Shown piece after piece: positions 41,441 to 50,642 of a stretch of 63,782 nt of DNA (position 1 is the stretch's first letter; every line of letters starts with the position of its first letter). Source of the stretch: Nonomuraea ceibae (lineage in GTDB: Bacteria; Actinomycetota; Actinomycetes; Streptosporangiales; Streptosporangiaceae); assembly GCF_019396325.1 (NCBI RefSeq), contig NZ_JAHKRO010000049.1, positions 1 through 63,782 of the forward strand, in the 5' to 3' direction. The translations under genes were made by a program, and so were the position numbers. Below the pieces are notes generated by a model, which did no database searches, had not been told where the DNA came from, and was given only the letters and a program-made list of their open reading frames with translations.

Positions 41441-41881
41441 GTGGAGCAGGTCTTCGCGTATTTTCCGTTGCTGTTCGTGGCGTTCGGCGCGGTGATCGCG
41501 TGGGGGTCGGTCAGGGGGATCGTGAACGGCAGGCGGTTCGTGCGCGGGGCGCGGCGGGTGCCGGGCGTGGTCGCCGACGTGCGGACGACGTTCGCCGGGC
41601 GGGGTGAGCATCTGCGGGCGAGCCGGCGGCCGGTGCTGACGTTCACGACCGTGGAGGGGCGGGAGGTGACCACCGAGTCGTGGGCGGTGTCGGACCTGGG
41701 GGTCGGCCGGGAGGTCGAGGTCCTGTACGACCCGCAGGACCCGACGCACGCCGCGCCCGCCGGCGCCGTCGGCGGCGGCTACGGGGGCATCGTCCTCGGG
41801 CTCGTGGCGGCCGTCGCGGGTCTGGCGTTCTTCGCCGTCTTCTCCGAGTTCTTCGGCTCGTTCGGCGGCGGTGGTTTCTAG
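41441..41881 (+). CDS. DUF3592-type membrane protein, C-terminus cut inside a repeat
   Basis: A 146-aa protein with an N-terminal helix (FAYFPLLFVAFGAVIAWGSV), a soluble DUF3592-like domain (VPGVVADVRT..., VEVLYDPQDPTHA) and a second helix near the end. AGGGGG lies 7 nt before GTG 41441; GTG 41417 would be an alternative longer start. The TAG stop falls in the first of three 15-bp repeats where the others have CAG. Without it the frame would run on as AGGFQTGGFQAGGFSRRC before a TGA at 41936-41938. Function unknown. Confidence 0.7.
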   Translation: MEQVFAYFPLLFVAFGAVIAWGSVRGIVNGRRFVRGARRVPGVVADVRTTFAGRGEHLRASRRPVLTFTTVEGREVTTESWAVSDLGVGREVEVLYDPQDPTHAAPAGAVGGGYGGIVLGLVAAVAGLAFFAVFSEFFGSFGGGGF

Positions 41882-41914
41882 GCCGGTGGTTTCCAGACCG
41901 GTGGTTTCCAGGCC
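41870..41914. repeat. Three tandem 15-bp repeats at convergent gene ends
   Basis: GGTGGTTTCTAGGCC, GGTGGTTTCCAGACC and GGTGGTTTCCAGGCC run from 41870 to 41914, followed by a decayed fourth unit (GGCGGGTTCAG). They span the stop of the DUF3592 gene and end 7 bp before the stop of the LuxR gene. In the DUF3592 frame each unit codes for GGFQA-like residues. Confidence 0.85.
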
Positions 41915-41921
41915 GGCGGGT

Positions 41922-44591
41922 TCAGCCGAAGATGCTGAGCCGGGCCAGCTCGCGGCGGGAGGTGACGCCGAGCTTCGGGTAGGCCCGGTAGAGGTGGTGT
42001 TCGACGGTCCGGCGGCTGAGGAACAGCCGGGCGGCGATCTCCCTGCTGGTGTGGCCCTCCGCGGCCAGCCGGGTGACCTGCAGCTCCTGCGGGGTCAGCC
42101 GGTCCAGGGGGTTGGGCGCGGCCGGCCGGGCGGGGCCGGCCGGGGCGCCGATGGCGCGCAGCTCGCCACGGCTGCGTTCGGCCCAGGGACGGGCGCGCAG
42201 CTCCTCGAAGATCCGCAGCGCCGTGGTGAGGTGCTCGCGCGCTTCGGCGGCGCGGCGGTCGCGGCGGAGCCGCTCGCCGTACAGCAGGGCGGTCCTGGCC
42301 CGCTCGAACGGCCTGCCGCCCTTGGCGTGCAGGGCCAGCGCGTCGGCGTACAGGTCGGGGGAGCCGGTGAGCAGGGCGCGGCAGCGCAGCGCGACGGCTT
42401 CGGCCCAGGGCCGGCGGCTCGCGTGGGCCCATGCCTCGAAGCGGCGCAGCGGCTCCTCGGCCCGTTCGGCAGCGCCGATCCGCACGGCGGCTTCGACGAG
42501 GTCCGGCATGGACGTGGTGAGCACGGTGACGTGGTGGCCCGGCCCGGCGTGGGCGGCTTCTAGCCGCCGCAGGGCCTCCTCGTCGCGGCCGAGCCCGAGG
42601 TCGAGGAGACTGAGGGCGCAGGCCGCGGCCACGCGGCTGGTGTCGGTGGCGTCGGCGACGAGCTCGCGGCAGCGGGCTTCGTCGCCTTCGGCGGCGGCGA
42701 TCCAGGCGAGCGCCACCTCGATCTCGTCGATGCGTCGGAGCAGGCCGGTGTCGCGGGCGATCGTGACGGCCTCGGCGGCGGCCGCGGCGGCGTCCTGGGG
42801 GCGGCCGGCCCGGAAGAGGGCGGTGCACCGGTTCTGCAGGACCTTCGGCAGGCGGCCGATGAGCCCCTGCCTGCGGTACTTCTCGATCTCGGCGGCGGTG
42901 AGCTCCAGGACGGCGTCGTCGTCGCCGAGCAGGGCGGCGGCGTAGATGGCGTGGATGCGCTCGGGGTCGCCGCCTGCCGAGAGGGTGCGCCGTACGTGGC
43001 GTTCGAGCCGGCGCACGCCGGCCGGGTAGTCCTGCTCGATGAGCAGCGCCATGCCGGTCGCCGTGTCGTCGGGCAGGCCGAGGGCGTCGAGGCGCGCGGC
43101 GGCGGTGTGGACGGTGGCGGGGTCGCCGGAGAACCAGCCGTAGCCCGCGGCGAGCCGGAGCATCTCGGCCGCGTCGTCCGGTTCGGCCCCGGTGGCGCCG
43201 TCGATGAGCAGGAGGGCCGCGTGGCCGGGGTTCTCGCGTTCGAAGGCGACCGCGGCGCGGACCCGGGCGACGCGGGCCCGGTGGGGGCCGTCGGCCGTCG
43301 TGGTGGCGGCGTCGGCCGCGAGGGTCTCGGCGTGGTCGGTGTCCCCCGCGGCGAGGGCCTGCTCGGCGGCTCGCGCCCGGCGTTCGGCCCGGCGGCGCGG
43401 GTCGGGGGTGAGCCGGGCGGCCCGCTCGTACAGGTGGGCGGCCGAGGCGTACGCGCCCCGGGCGTGCGCCCGGCTCGCGGCTGCGGCGAGGTCGGCGGCG
43501 GTCGGCTCGTGCGGCTCGGTGGTGGCGGCGGACAGGTGGCGTACGCGCAGGTCGGGGTCGTCGATCGCGGCGGCCAGGGCGGCGTGGACGGCGAGCCGGC
43601 GGCTGGGCGCGAGGGCGTGGTAGGCGGCGTTGCGGATCATCGGGTGGCGGAAGACGACCCGGTCCGTCGTGATGCAGATCAGCCCGGCGCGGTCGGCCTT
43701 GTCGAGGTCGCTCAGGGTCGCGCCGAGCGCTCGCCCGGCCGTGGCGAGGGTGGGCAGGTGGCCGCGGCCCTCGGCGGCGGCCAGGGACAGCATGGTGCGG
43801 GTGCGCTGGGGGAGGCCGGCGATCTGCGCGTGGAACAGGCCGGTGAGCCGGTCGGGGACCGGCAGCGGGGCCGCGGGGTCCGGCTGGGGGGCGGGCGAGG
43901 CGGCGAACTCGACGAGCGCGAGGGGGTTGCCGCCCGATTCGGCGATGATCCGTTCCGCCAGGGCCGCCGGGAGCTTGCGCGCGGCGAGGACCCGCGCCGC
44001 GTCGGCGTCGCTCAGGCGTGACAGGTGGAGTTCGGCGAGGCCGGCGGCGTCGAAGGAGCCGGTGCGGGCCGAGAACACCATGACGACGCCCTCCGCGGCC
44101 AGGCGCCGGGCGGTGAACAGCAGCGCCTCCGTCGTGGCGCGGTCGACCCAGTGGGCGTCGTCGACGAGGCAGAGCACGGGCTGCCGGTCGGCGAGCTCGG
44201 TGAGGAGGGTGAGCACGGCCAGGGCGTTGAGGAAGCGGTCCACGCCGGTGGCGCCACCGGTGCCCAGCACCGCCCGCAGGGCGTCGGCCTGGGGCCGGGG
44301 GAGGGCGGCGATGTGCTCCTGGACGGGCCAGAGCAGCTGGACCAGGCCCGCGTACGCCAGGTCGGCCTCGCTCTCCACGCCGGTCACGCGCAGGATGCGG
44401 AAGCCGCGCGCGGCGGCGGTGGAGGCGGTCCAGTCGGCGAGCGCCGACTTGCCGATGCCGGCCTCGCCGCGGATCACCACGGCGCCGCTGCGCCTGCTCG
44501 CGGCGGCGGTCAGGAGCGCCTCGACGGCTTCCTGCTCGGCTGCCCGCCCGTACAGCACCGGTCCTCCGTCCGTAGGTGTGTCAGTACCCAT
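41922..44591 (-). CDS. Large ATP-binding LuxR-family (LAL) regulator
   Basis: An 889-aa regulator. N-terminal AAA-type ATPase with Walker A VVIRGEAGIGKSAL (about residues 37-50) and Walker B VLCLVDDAHWVD. A helical TPR-like middle follows. The C-terminal LuxR helix-turn-helix is LTPQELQVTRLAAEGHTSREIAARLFLSRRTVEHHL. Such proteins activate secondary-metabolite or sugar genes. Divergent from an MFS exporter across an 80-bp region. Confidence 0.92.
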   Translation of the reverse strand: MGTDTPTDGGPVLYGRAAEQEAVEALLTAAASRRSGAVVIRGEAGIGKSALADWTASTAAARGFRILRVTGVESEADLAYAGLVQLLWPVQEHIAALPRPQADALRAVLGTGGATGVDRFLNALAVLTLLTELADRQPVLCLVDDAHWVDRATTEALLFTARRLAAEGVVMVFSARTGSFDAAGLAELHLSRLSDADAARVLAARKLPAALAERIIAESGGNPLALVEFAASPAPQPDPAAPLPVPDRLTGLFHAQIAGLPQRTRTMLSLAAAEGRGHLPTLATAGRALGATLSDLDKADRAGLICITTDRVVFRHPMIRNAAYHALAPSRRLAVHAALAAAIDDPDLRVRHLSAATTEPHEPTAADLAAAASRAHARGAYASAAHLYERAARLTPDPRRRAERRARAAEQALAAGDTDHAETLAADAATTTADGPHRARVARVRAAVAFERENPGHAALLLIDGATGAEPDDAAEMLRLAAGYGWFSGDPATVHTAAARLDALGLPDDTATGMALLIEQDYPAGVRRLERHVRRTLSAGGDPERIHAIYAAALLGDDDAVLELTAAEIEKYRRQGLIGRLPKVLQNRCTALFRAGRPQDAAAAAAEAVTIARDTGLLRRIDEIEVALAWIAAAEGDEARCRELVADATDTSRVAAACALSLLDLGLGRDEEALRRLEAAHAGPGHHVTVLTTSMPDLVEAAVRIGAAERAEEPLRRFEAWAHASRRPWAEAVALRCRALLTGSPDLYADALALHAKGGRPFERARTALLYGERLRRDRRAAEAREHLTTALRIFEELRARPWAERSRGELRAIGAPAGPARPAAPNPLDRLTPQELQVTRLAAEGHTSREIAARLFLSRRTVEHHLYRAYPKLGVTSRRELARLSIFG

Positions 44592-44621
44592 ACGTAACCC
44601 TGCCCGGCCAACCGCAATTCC

Positions 44622-44632
44622 GTAATTTTTAC
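44622..44632. promoter_or_regulatory. AT-rich palindrome between LuxR and MFS genes
   Basis: GTAATTTTTAC is a perfect 11-bp odd palindrome in otherwise GC-rich DNA. It lies in the divergent promoter region, 31 bp from the luxR start and 40 bp from the MFS start. It may be part of a promoter or a binding site. Confidence 0.35.
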
Positions 44633-44671
44633 CGATTCGGGGGATGGGGTGTGGTTCCTACGGTCGGGATC

Positions 44672-46024
44672 ATGACTGTCACGCAAAGCAGGCCGGGCCG
44701 GTTGGCCGGGCTGACCCTCGCCCTCCTGGCGTTCGCCAATCTGATCACGTCGCTGGACTTCACCATCATCTATGTCGCGCTCCCGCACATCGGGCAGGAC
44801 GCGGGCTTCACCGCGCACGGCCTGCAGTGGGTGGTCAGCGCCTATGCCGTCTTCTACGGCGGGTTCCTGCTGCTGGGCGGCCGGCTGGCCGACCTGCTGG
44901 GGCGGCGCAGGACGCTGAACGCCGGATTGATCCTGTTCGGCGCGGCCTCGGTCCTCGGTGGCCTGGCCTCCTCCCCGGCGCCGCTGATCGTCGCCCGGGT
45001 GTTGCAGGGGATCGGCGCGGCGCTCGTGTTCCCCGCCACGCTGTCGCTGGTGAACACGGTGTTCGCCGAGGGCAGGCAGCGCAACCGGGCGCTGATGTGG
45101 TGGGCGCTGGCCGGGGCGGGCGGGCTCAGCCTGGGCGCGCTGCTGGGCGGGCTGCTCACCCACGCCTTCGGCTGGCAGGCCGTGTTCTGGGTGAACCTCC
45201 CGCTGGTGGGCGCGGCGCTGATCGGCGCGTTCACGCTGCTCGACGCCGACCGTCCGCAGGCGCGCGGCGCGTTCGACATCCCCGGGGCGATCACCGGGAC
45301 GGCCGGGGCCACGCTGCTGGTGTTCACCATCGCCCAGGCCGGTGAGGCCGGGCTCACCACGACGGTGGCCGTGGCGGGGGTGCTCGCGGTGCTGTCGCTG
45401 GCCGGGTTCGTGGCGATCGAGGCGCGCAGCCGCTCGCCGCTGATGCCGCTGCGCCTGCTGGCCAACCGCAACCTCAGCGCGGGCATCCTGGTGATCGTCC
45501 CGTTCGGGGCGGCCATGAACACCGTCATGTTCTTCCTCACGCTGTACTTCCAGGACGTGCTCGCCTACACCGCGCTCCAGGCCGGGCTGGCGTTCCTGGT
45601 GATGTCGCTGGTCATCGCCGCCGGGGACTTCTGCTCCGAGCGGCTCATGCACCGCTTCGGCACCCGTACGACGCTGATCGTCGGACTGCTCGCCGGGGTG
45701 GCCGGGAACGTCCTGCTCGCCGCCTCGATGGGCGCCCAGGCCGGCTTCGTCGCGCTGCTTCCCGGCGTGGTCGTCTACGGGCTGGGGATGGGCATCGTCT
45801 TCCCCGCCATGTTCGCCGCCACCGGCACGGGGGTGGCCGATCACGAGCAGGGCACGGCGAGCGGGATGGCGTCGACCGCCTTCCAGGTGGGCATCGCCAC
45901 CGGCCTGGCGGTCCTGGTCGCGGTCTCCGCCGCGTGGGGGATGCCGGCCGCGGTGTACGCCGCCGCCGCCGGCACCGCGCTCGGCCTCTTCGCCGCCGTC
46001 GCCCTGCCCTCCCGCACGCCGTAG
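44672..46024 (+). CDS. MFS exporter, DHA2-like
   Basis: A 450-aa multi-helix transporter. The first helix has LDFTIIYVALPHI and the loop GRLADLLGRRRTL is motif A. ATG 44672 is preferred to an upstream TTG that would add 32 hydrophilic residues. Probably a drug or metabolite exporter, possibly controlled by the divergent LuxR protein. Confidence 0.9.
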   Translation: MTVTQSRPGRLAGLTLALLAFANLITSLDFTIIYVALPHIGQDAGFTAHGLQWVVSAYAVFYGGFLLLGGRLADLLGRRRTLNAGLILFGAASVLGGLASSPAPLIVARVLQGIGAALVFPATLSLVNTVFAEGRQRNRALMWWALAGAGGLSLGALLGGLLTHAFGWQAVFWVNLPLVGAALIGAFTLLDADRPQARGAFDIPGAITGTAGATLLVFTIAQAGEAGLTTTVAVAGVLAVLSLAGFVAIEARSRSPLMPLRLLANRNLSAGILVIVPFGAAMNTVMFFLTLYFQDVLAYTALQAGLAFLVMSLVIAAGDFCSERLMHRFGTRTTLIVGLLAGVAGNVLLAASMGAQAGFVALLPGVVVYGLGMGIVFPAMFAATGTGVADHEQGTASGMASTAFQVGIATGLAVLVAVSAAWGMPAAVYAAAAGTALGLFAAVALPSRTP

Positions 46025-46090
46025 CCCGCCAGCCCGTCAGCCCGGACGGCCGCCCATGACGTACCGGCCTCCTCGCCCCCGGCCCGGCCG

Positions 46091-47302
46091 TCACACGGGG
46101 GAGAGGGCCGGTTCGGCGGCCTCGTCGCGGTCGCCGGTGCGCAGGTAGCGGCTGGCGAGCGCGGGCAGGATCGTGAGGATCGCCAGGACGGCCAGCACGA
46201 CGCCCAGCACGATCGGGGCGCGGAGCCCGTAGCCGGGGATGAGCGCCGAGCCGATCGCGGAGCCGAGGACGACCCCGAGCGTGATGAACGAGGCGTGCAC
46301 GCTGTTGACCAGCGGCGCGGTGCTGCCGGCTCGCTGCACGCGCACGGCCATCGCGGGGTTCATCGTCACGCCGGTCAGGCCGATGCCGAGCATGAACGCC
46401 ACCGCCGCGGCGGGGACGTCGGTGAAGAGCGCCAGCCCCGCCAGGGAGACCGCGTTGAGCGCGGTGCCGGTCAGCAGCGTGGCGACGGTGCGCCGGTCGG
46501 CCAGCCGGCCGACGACCGCGTTGCCGATCAGCGTGGCGGCGCCGTAGGCGAGCAGGAGCAGCGGGACGGTGCCCTCGCCGAAGCCGGTGACCCGGGTCAG
46601 GACGGGGGTGAAGAAGCTGAACGCGGAGAACGTCGCGCCGATGATCAGCGTGCTGGAGACGATCGCCAGCAGGAACTGCGGCCGGCGCAGCACGGCGAGC
46701 TCGTCGCGCAGCGACGCCGGCGGAGCCGCCGCGGCGTCGGGCCGCGCGGGATCGCGGACGTAGGCGACGGTGAGGATCGCGGCGATCACGGTGAGCGCCG
46801 AGATGGTCCAGAAGGCCGCCTGCCAGCCGAGCCGCCCGCCGACGAACGTCGCCAGCGGCAGCCCGAGCAGCGTGCCGAGCATGAGCCCGCTCATCGCCAC
46901 GCCGACCGCCCGGCCGCGCATCCGCTCGTCGACCACGCGGGCGCACATCGACACGGCGATGCCGAAGAACGCCTGCGAGGCCACCCCGCTGACGACCCGC
47001 GCGACCACCATGACCGGGTACGAGGCCGCGAGCGCGGCCAGGACGTTGCCGGCGAGGAAGACGGCGATGACGACCAGCAGCGCGGTCTTCGGCGGTACGC
47101 GCAGCAGCGCCATCGTCAGGATCGGACCGCCGACCGCCATCGCCACGGCGAAGATCGTCACCAGGTAGCCGATCCGCTCGATGCCGGTGCCGAGTCCCTC
47201 GGCGAGCTGGGGCATGAGGCCGGCGACGGCGAATTCGCTGGTCACCATCGCGAAGATGCCGGCGGCCAGGACGTAGACGACCAGGGGAACCGTTCGGGTC
47301 AT
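46091..47302 (-). CDS. MFS exporter, DHA1 (AraJ/Bcr-like)
   Basis: A 403-aa protein with 12 helices, beginning MTRTVPLVVYVLAAGIFAMVTSEFAVAGLMPQLA, typical of the AraJ/YdhP-type DHA1 subgroup. ATG 47302 is used; ATG 47332 would add ten polar residues across the probable TetR site. It is downstream of the TetR gene with a 72-bp gap containing an inverted repeat. Confidence 0.9.
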   Translation of the reverse strand: MTRTVPLVVYVLAAGIFAMVTSEFAVAGLMPQLAEGLGTGIERIGYLVTIFAVAMAVGGPILTMALLRVPPKTALLVVIAVFLAGNVLAALAASYPVMVVARVVSGVASQAFFGIAVSMCARVVDERMRGRAVGVAMSGLMLGTLLGLPLATFVGGRLGWQAAFWTISALTVIAAILTVAYVRDPARPDAAAAPPASLRDELAVLRRPQFLLAIVSSTLIIGATFSAFSFFTPVLTRVTGFGEGTVPLLLLAYGAATLIGNAVVGRLADRRTVATLLTGTALNAVSLAGLALFTDVPAAAVAFMLGIGLTGVTMNPAMAVRVQRAGSTAPLVNSVHASFITLGVVLGSAIGSALIPGYGLRAPIVLGVVLAVLAILTILPALASRYLRTGDRDEAAEPALSPV

Positions 47303-47317
47303 GTCATCGGCTTTCTG

Positions 47318-47331
47318 TGATTGAGAATCCA
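47318..47331. promoter_or_regulatory. Probable TetR operator before the MFS gene
   Basis: TGATTGAGAATCCA is an imperfect dyad (TGATT/AATCC-A). AATCCAAAA at 47326-47334 recurs at 48009-48017 beside the dyad in front of the TetR gene. Shared half-sites near both genes suggest a common repressor. Confidence 0.5.
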
Positions 47332-47374
47332 AAATGAGGGCATGCGGAAGCCCTTCGAGGGCCGGGGCGGCGGG

Positions 47375-47977
47375 TCAGCCCAGGAGGGCGTGCAGCCCCG
47401 CCAGCGCGATCCGCCGCAGGGTCTCGGGGTCCGTGCCGGCCTGCGCGGTGATCCGCAGGCCGGAGATGACGGTGCTGACCAGCAGCGCGCCGTCGTCGGG
47501 GTCGACGCCGGGGGAGATGCTGCCGTCGAGCTGCCCGGCGCGAATCGCCTCGCCCACCAGGGCGCGCCGCTCGCGCAGGTCGCGGTCGAGGAGGCGGGCG
47601 ACGCGCTCGTCCCGCTCGCGCAGGCCGGGGTCCATGAAGCCGTGCACGACCATGCACCCGGCCGCGTGGCCCCTGGCGGCGGCGTCGTGCTCCTCGGCGA
47701 CCACCACGTCGACGAGCCTGCGCAGCCGCTCGGCGCCGCGCACGCCCTGGTCGGTGAGGATCGCCGCCTGCCGCGCGCCCGTCACCTCGACGTAGCGCTC
47801 CAGCGCGCGGACGTAGAGCTCGTCCTTGGAGACGAAGGTGTTGTAGAGGCTGCTGCGCCGCACGCCCGCCGCCTCGCACACCTGCTCGGTCGACGTGCCG
47901 GCGAACCCGCGCACCCGGAACTCGCCCGCCGCGGCGTCGAGCACCTTGACCTCGTCGAACATCCGTGGCCTGCCCAT
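47375..47977 (-). CDS. TetR-family regulator
   Basis: A 200-aa repressor that begins MGRPRMFDE. The helix-turn-helix (STEQVCEAAGVRRSSLYNTFVSKDEL) is followed by a ligand domain. ATG 47977 is chosen; the frame stays open upstream but enters antisense P450 sequence. It sits between a P450 and an MFS exporter on the same strand, with related dyads upstream (47999-48014) and downstream (47318-47331). Confidence 0.9.
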   Translation of the reverse strand: MGRPRMFDEVKVLDAAAGEFRVRGFAGTSTEQVCEAAGVRRSSLYNTFVSKDELYVRALERYVEVTGARQAAILTDQGVRGAERLRRLVDVVVAEEHDAAARGHAAGCMVVHGFMDPGLRERDERVARLLDRDLRERRALVGEAIRAGQLDGSISPGVDPDDGALLVSTVISGLRITAQAGTDPETLRRIALAGLHALLG

Positions 47978-47998
47978 GACGGACACCCTAACACGTAA

Positions 47999-48014
47999 TG
48001 GACTCTGAAATCCA
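47999..48014. promoter_or_regulatory. Probable TetR autoregulatory operator
   Basis: TGGACTCTGAAATCCA is a 16-bp dyad with 6-bp arms (one mismatch). It shares AATCCAAAA with the site before the MFS exporter. It lies 22 bp upstream of the TetR start, in the 44-bp gap after the P450 stop. Confidence 0.55.
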
Positions 48015-48021
48015 AAACGGT

Positions 48022-49257
48022 TCAGGCAGGGGCGACGCCCTCGTAGTCGACCAGCAGGTGGCGCGGCCCGCGCAGCACGGCGCTCGGGCGGTACGGCGGC
48101 GGGTCGGCGACCAGGCGCGGCCCGCGCAGCCTGCGGACGAGCTCGGCCAGCACGATCTGCGCCTCCAGCCTGGCCAGCGGCGCGCCGAAGCAGTAGTGGA
48201 CGCCGCCGCCGAAGCCCAGGTGCTCGTTGCGGGCACGGCACGGGTCGAAGCGGTCCGGGTCGGCCACGTGGCCGGGGTCGCGGCTGCCCGCCGCCAGGGC
48301 GAGCACGATCGGCGATCCGGCGGGAATCGTCGTGCCGGCGATCACGATGTCGTCCAGGGCGATCCGCGAGGACACCAGCTGCACCGGCGGCTCGTACCGC
48401 AGGAGCTCCTCCACGGCGGGGACGATGAGGCCGGGATCGGCGCGCAGGCGGTCGAGCAGGCCGGGATCGCGCAGGAAGGTGAGCATGCCGTTGGCGATGA
48501 GGTTGATCGTGGTCTCGTGGCCCGCGATGAGCAGCAGCACGGCGGTGGAGACGACCTCCTCGGGCGACATGCCGCCCTCGGGCCCCCGGTACGTGACGAA
48601 CCCGGACAGCATGTCGTCGCCCGGCTGCCGGCGGCGCTCCTCGGCCAGCCCGCCGAGATAGCGCTCCAGGTCCCGCGCCACGGCCAGGCGTTCGCGCTCG
48701 CGCTCGGCGCGGTCCTCCTCGCCCGGTCCGAGCGTTTCCACGATCTGGTCGGCCCAGGCGTGGAACTGCGGCTCGTCCTCCTGCGGGACGCCCAGCAGCC
48801 GGCAGATCACCGCCACGGGCAGCGGGTAGGCGACCTCGTCCACCAGGTCGGCCCGCCGCTTGCCGGCGATGCCGTCGATCAGCTCCGTGGTGATGGCCAG
48901 CATCGCCGGCCGCAGCCCGTCCACGACGCCGGGGGAGTGCGGCGGCCCGAAGTGGCGCATGGCCAGCCGCCGCAGCCGGTCGTGCGCGGGCGGGTCCAGC
49001 CCGATGAACGAGATCGCGCCGTCCTCCTTCCCGCTCGCGCCCGGGTCCGTGTCCGGGCCGCCGAGGTTGCGGCGGTCGGAGCTGACCCTCGGGTCGTGCA
49101 GCAGCGCGACGATCTCGCGGTAGGTGCTGACGACGTACGTGCCGTCGGGCTGGCGCGCGACCGGAGTGCGGCGCAGCTCGCCGAACAGCGGGTAGGGGTC
49201 GGCGCGGCCCGAGGGGTCGAGGATCCGCTCGAAGGCGCTGGACGAGGTCGTGGTCAT
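48022..49257 (-). CDS. Cytochrome P450
   Basis: A 411-aa soluble monooxygenase. I-helix oxygen-binding AGHETT at 245-250, ExxR in EELLR (E284, R287), and heme loop HLGFGGGVHYCFG with the thiolate ligand C356. ATG 49257 follows CAGGAGA. It lies 20 bp downstream of a ferredoxin reductase gene that is itself preceded by a ferredoxin, giving a class I electron chain: NAD(P)H to FAD reductase to iron-sulfur protein to P450. Substrate unknown. Confidence 0.93.
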   Translation of the reverse strand: MTTTSSSAFERILDPSGRADPYPLFGELRRTPVARQPDGTYVVSTYREIVALLHDPRVSSDRRNLGGPDTDPGASGKEDGAISFIGLDPPAHDRLRRLAMRHFGPPHSPGVVDGLRPAMLAITTELIDGIAGKRRADLVDEVAYPLPVAVICRLLGVPQEDEPQFHAWADQIVETLGPGEEDRAERERERLAVARDLERYLGGLAEERRRQPGDDMLSGFVTYRGPEGGMSPEEVVSTAVLLLIAGHETTINLIANGMLTFLRDPGLLDRLRADPGLIVPAVEELLRYEPPVQLVSSRIALDDIVIAGTTIPAGSPIVLALAAGSRDPGHVADPDRFDPCRARNEHLGFGGGVHYCFGAPLARLEAQIVLAELVRRLRGPRLVADPPPYRPSAVLRGPRHLLVDYEGVAPA

Positions 49258-49277
49258 GTCTTCTCCTGCCGGGGCGA

Positions 49278-50642
49278 TCAGCTCTGCGGCGCGTGCAGCA
49301 GCGAGGCGCGGCGCTCGGCCGGGTCGTGGCCGGTCACCACGACGGTGGCCCCCGCCGTGGCGACCAGCCGTTCGGGCACCCGCGCGGGCACCGGCCCGCC
49401 GTCGCCGTCCTGATCGACGTGGCGGAACTCCGGCGGGAACGGCGCCGCCGACTCGATCAGCCGCTGGTAGAACTCCAGCCACAGCCCCTGGTCGAACGTC
49501 ACCGCCGCGGTGATGCGGCCCCGGTAGCCGTAGACGGCGGCGAAGCGGCGCTCGGCGACAGAGCCCTGCGTGATGACGACCTCGTCGGCGAACGTCGGCA
49601 CGCCGACCGACTTGATGTTGACGCCGAACTGGGTGGACCAGAACACAGGCACCGACAGGTGCGGCCACCGGTGCGCCTGGTCGCTGACCATGTTGTGGGC
49701 GGCGATCTCCGCCTGGGCGACCGCGTTGCCCCAGTGCTCCAGCGTCATGAACTGGTAGTCGTAGAGCGGGTGCGGGAAGCGGGCGATGTCCCCGGCGACG
49801 AACACGTCGTCGGTGACCAGGCCGTTGGTGTCCACGGCACGGCAGCCCGCGTCGCAGGCCACGCCCCACACCCCGGCGGCCAGCCCGGAGTCGCGCAGCC
49901 ACTCGACGTTGCGGATCGAGCCGAGCGCGACGACGGCCACGTCCGCCTCGACGGTGCTGCCGTCGGACAGGCGGGCCCCGCGCAACCGGCCCTGCCCGTC
50001 GCCTTCCAGCGCCGTCACCGTCGTGCCGCACCGCAGGTCCACGCCGTGCTCGCGCTGCAACGCGGCCGCCACGTCGCCGATCACGCCGCCGAGCGCGTTG
50101 ACCAGCGGGGCGGGACCGCGTTCGACGACCGTCACCGGCAGGTCCAGCTCGCGGCAGACGGAGGCGATCTCGCTGCCGGTGAACCCGGCGCCGAGCACGA
50201 GCACCCGGCCGGGCCGGGCGGCCAGCGCGGCGCGCAGCCGCTCGGCGTCGGCCGTGGTGCGCAGCGTGTGGACGCCCTCCAGCGCGGCCTCCGCCTCGTC
50301 CGGCCACGGCCGGGCCCGGGTGCCCGTGGCGAGCAGCACCCGGTCGAAGCCGATCTCGCGGCCGTCGGCCAGCCGCACCTGCTTGCCGGCCATGTCGAGC
50401 CCGGCCGCCGGGGTGCCCCACAGCCATTCGGCGTCGACCTCGCGCAGGTGGGGCAGCATCGTGTGGCCGGGCGCGACCTGGCCGGTGAGCACCTGCTTGG
50501 ACAGGGGCGGCCGGTCGTACGGCTCCTGCCGCTCGTCGCCGATCACCGTGAGCGAACCGGCGAACCCCTCCCGCCGGAGCACCCCCGCGGCCCTGGCCCC
50601 CGCCAGCGACGCGCCGACGATGACGATGCGGCCGTCGGTCAT
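49278..50642 (-). CDS. Ferredoxin--NAD(P)+ reductase, rhodocoxin/putidaredoxin reductase type
   Basis: A 454-aa flavoprotein. FAD motif IVIVGASLAGARAAGVLRRE at residues 6-25; EPYDRPPLSK is the typical signature; a second dinucleotide fold (VLVLGAGFTGSEIASV) binds NADH; VFVAGDIARFPHPLY is the late FAD contact. The listed ATG 50642 has only GGAAG directly adjacent. The same frame is open upstream and encodes the end of a ferredoxin (AAACPVQAIHLDW...), so the natural protein was probably a ferredoxin-reductase fusion now split by a one-base indel near 50731. Confidence 0.9.
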   Translation of the reverse strand: MTDGRIVIVGASLAGARAAGVLRREGFAGSLTVIGDERQEPYDRPPLSKQVLTGQVAPGHTMLPHLREVDAEWLWGTPAAGLDMAGKQVRLADGREIGFDRVLLATGTRARPWPDEAEAALEGVHTLRTTADAERLRAALAARPGRVLVLGAGFTGSEIASVCRELDLPVTVVERGPAPLVNALGGVIGDVAAALQREHGVDLRCGTTVTALEGDGQGRLRGARLSDGSTVEADVAVVALGSIRNVEWLRDSGLAAGVWGVACDAGCRAVDTNGLVTDDVFVAGDIARFPHPLYDYQFMTLEHWGNAVAQAEIAAHNMVSDQAHRWPHLSVPVFWSTQFGVNIKSVGVPTFADEVVITQGSVAERRFAAVYGYRGRITAAVTFDQGLWLEFYQRLIESAAPFPPEFRHVDQDGDGGPVPARVPERLVATAGATVVVTGHDPAERRASLLHAPQS

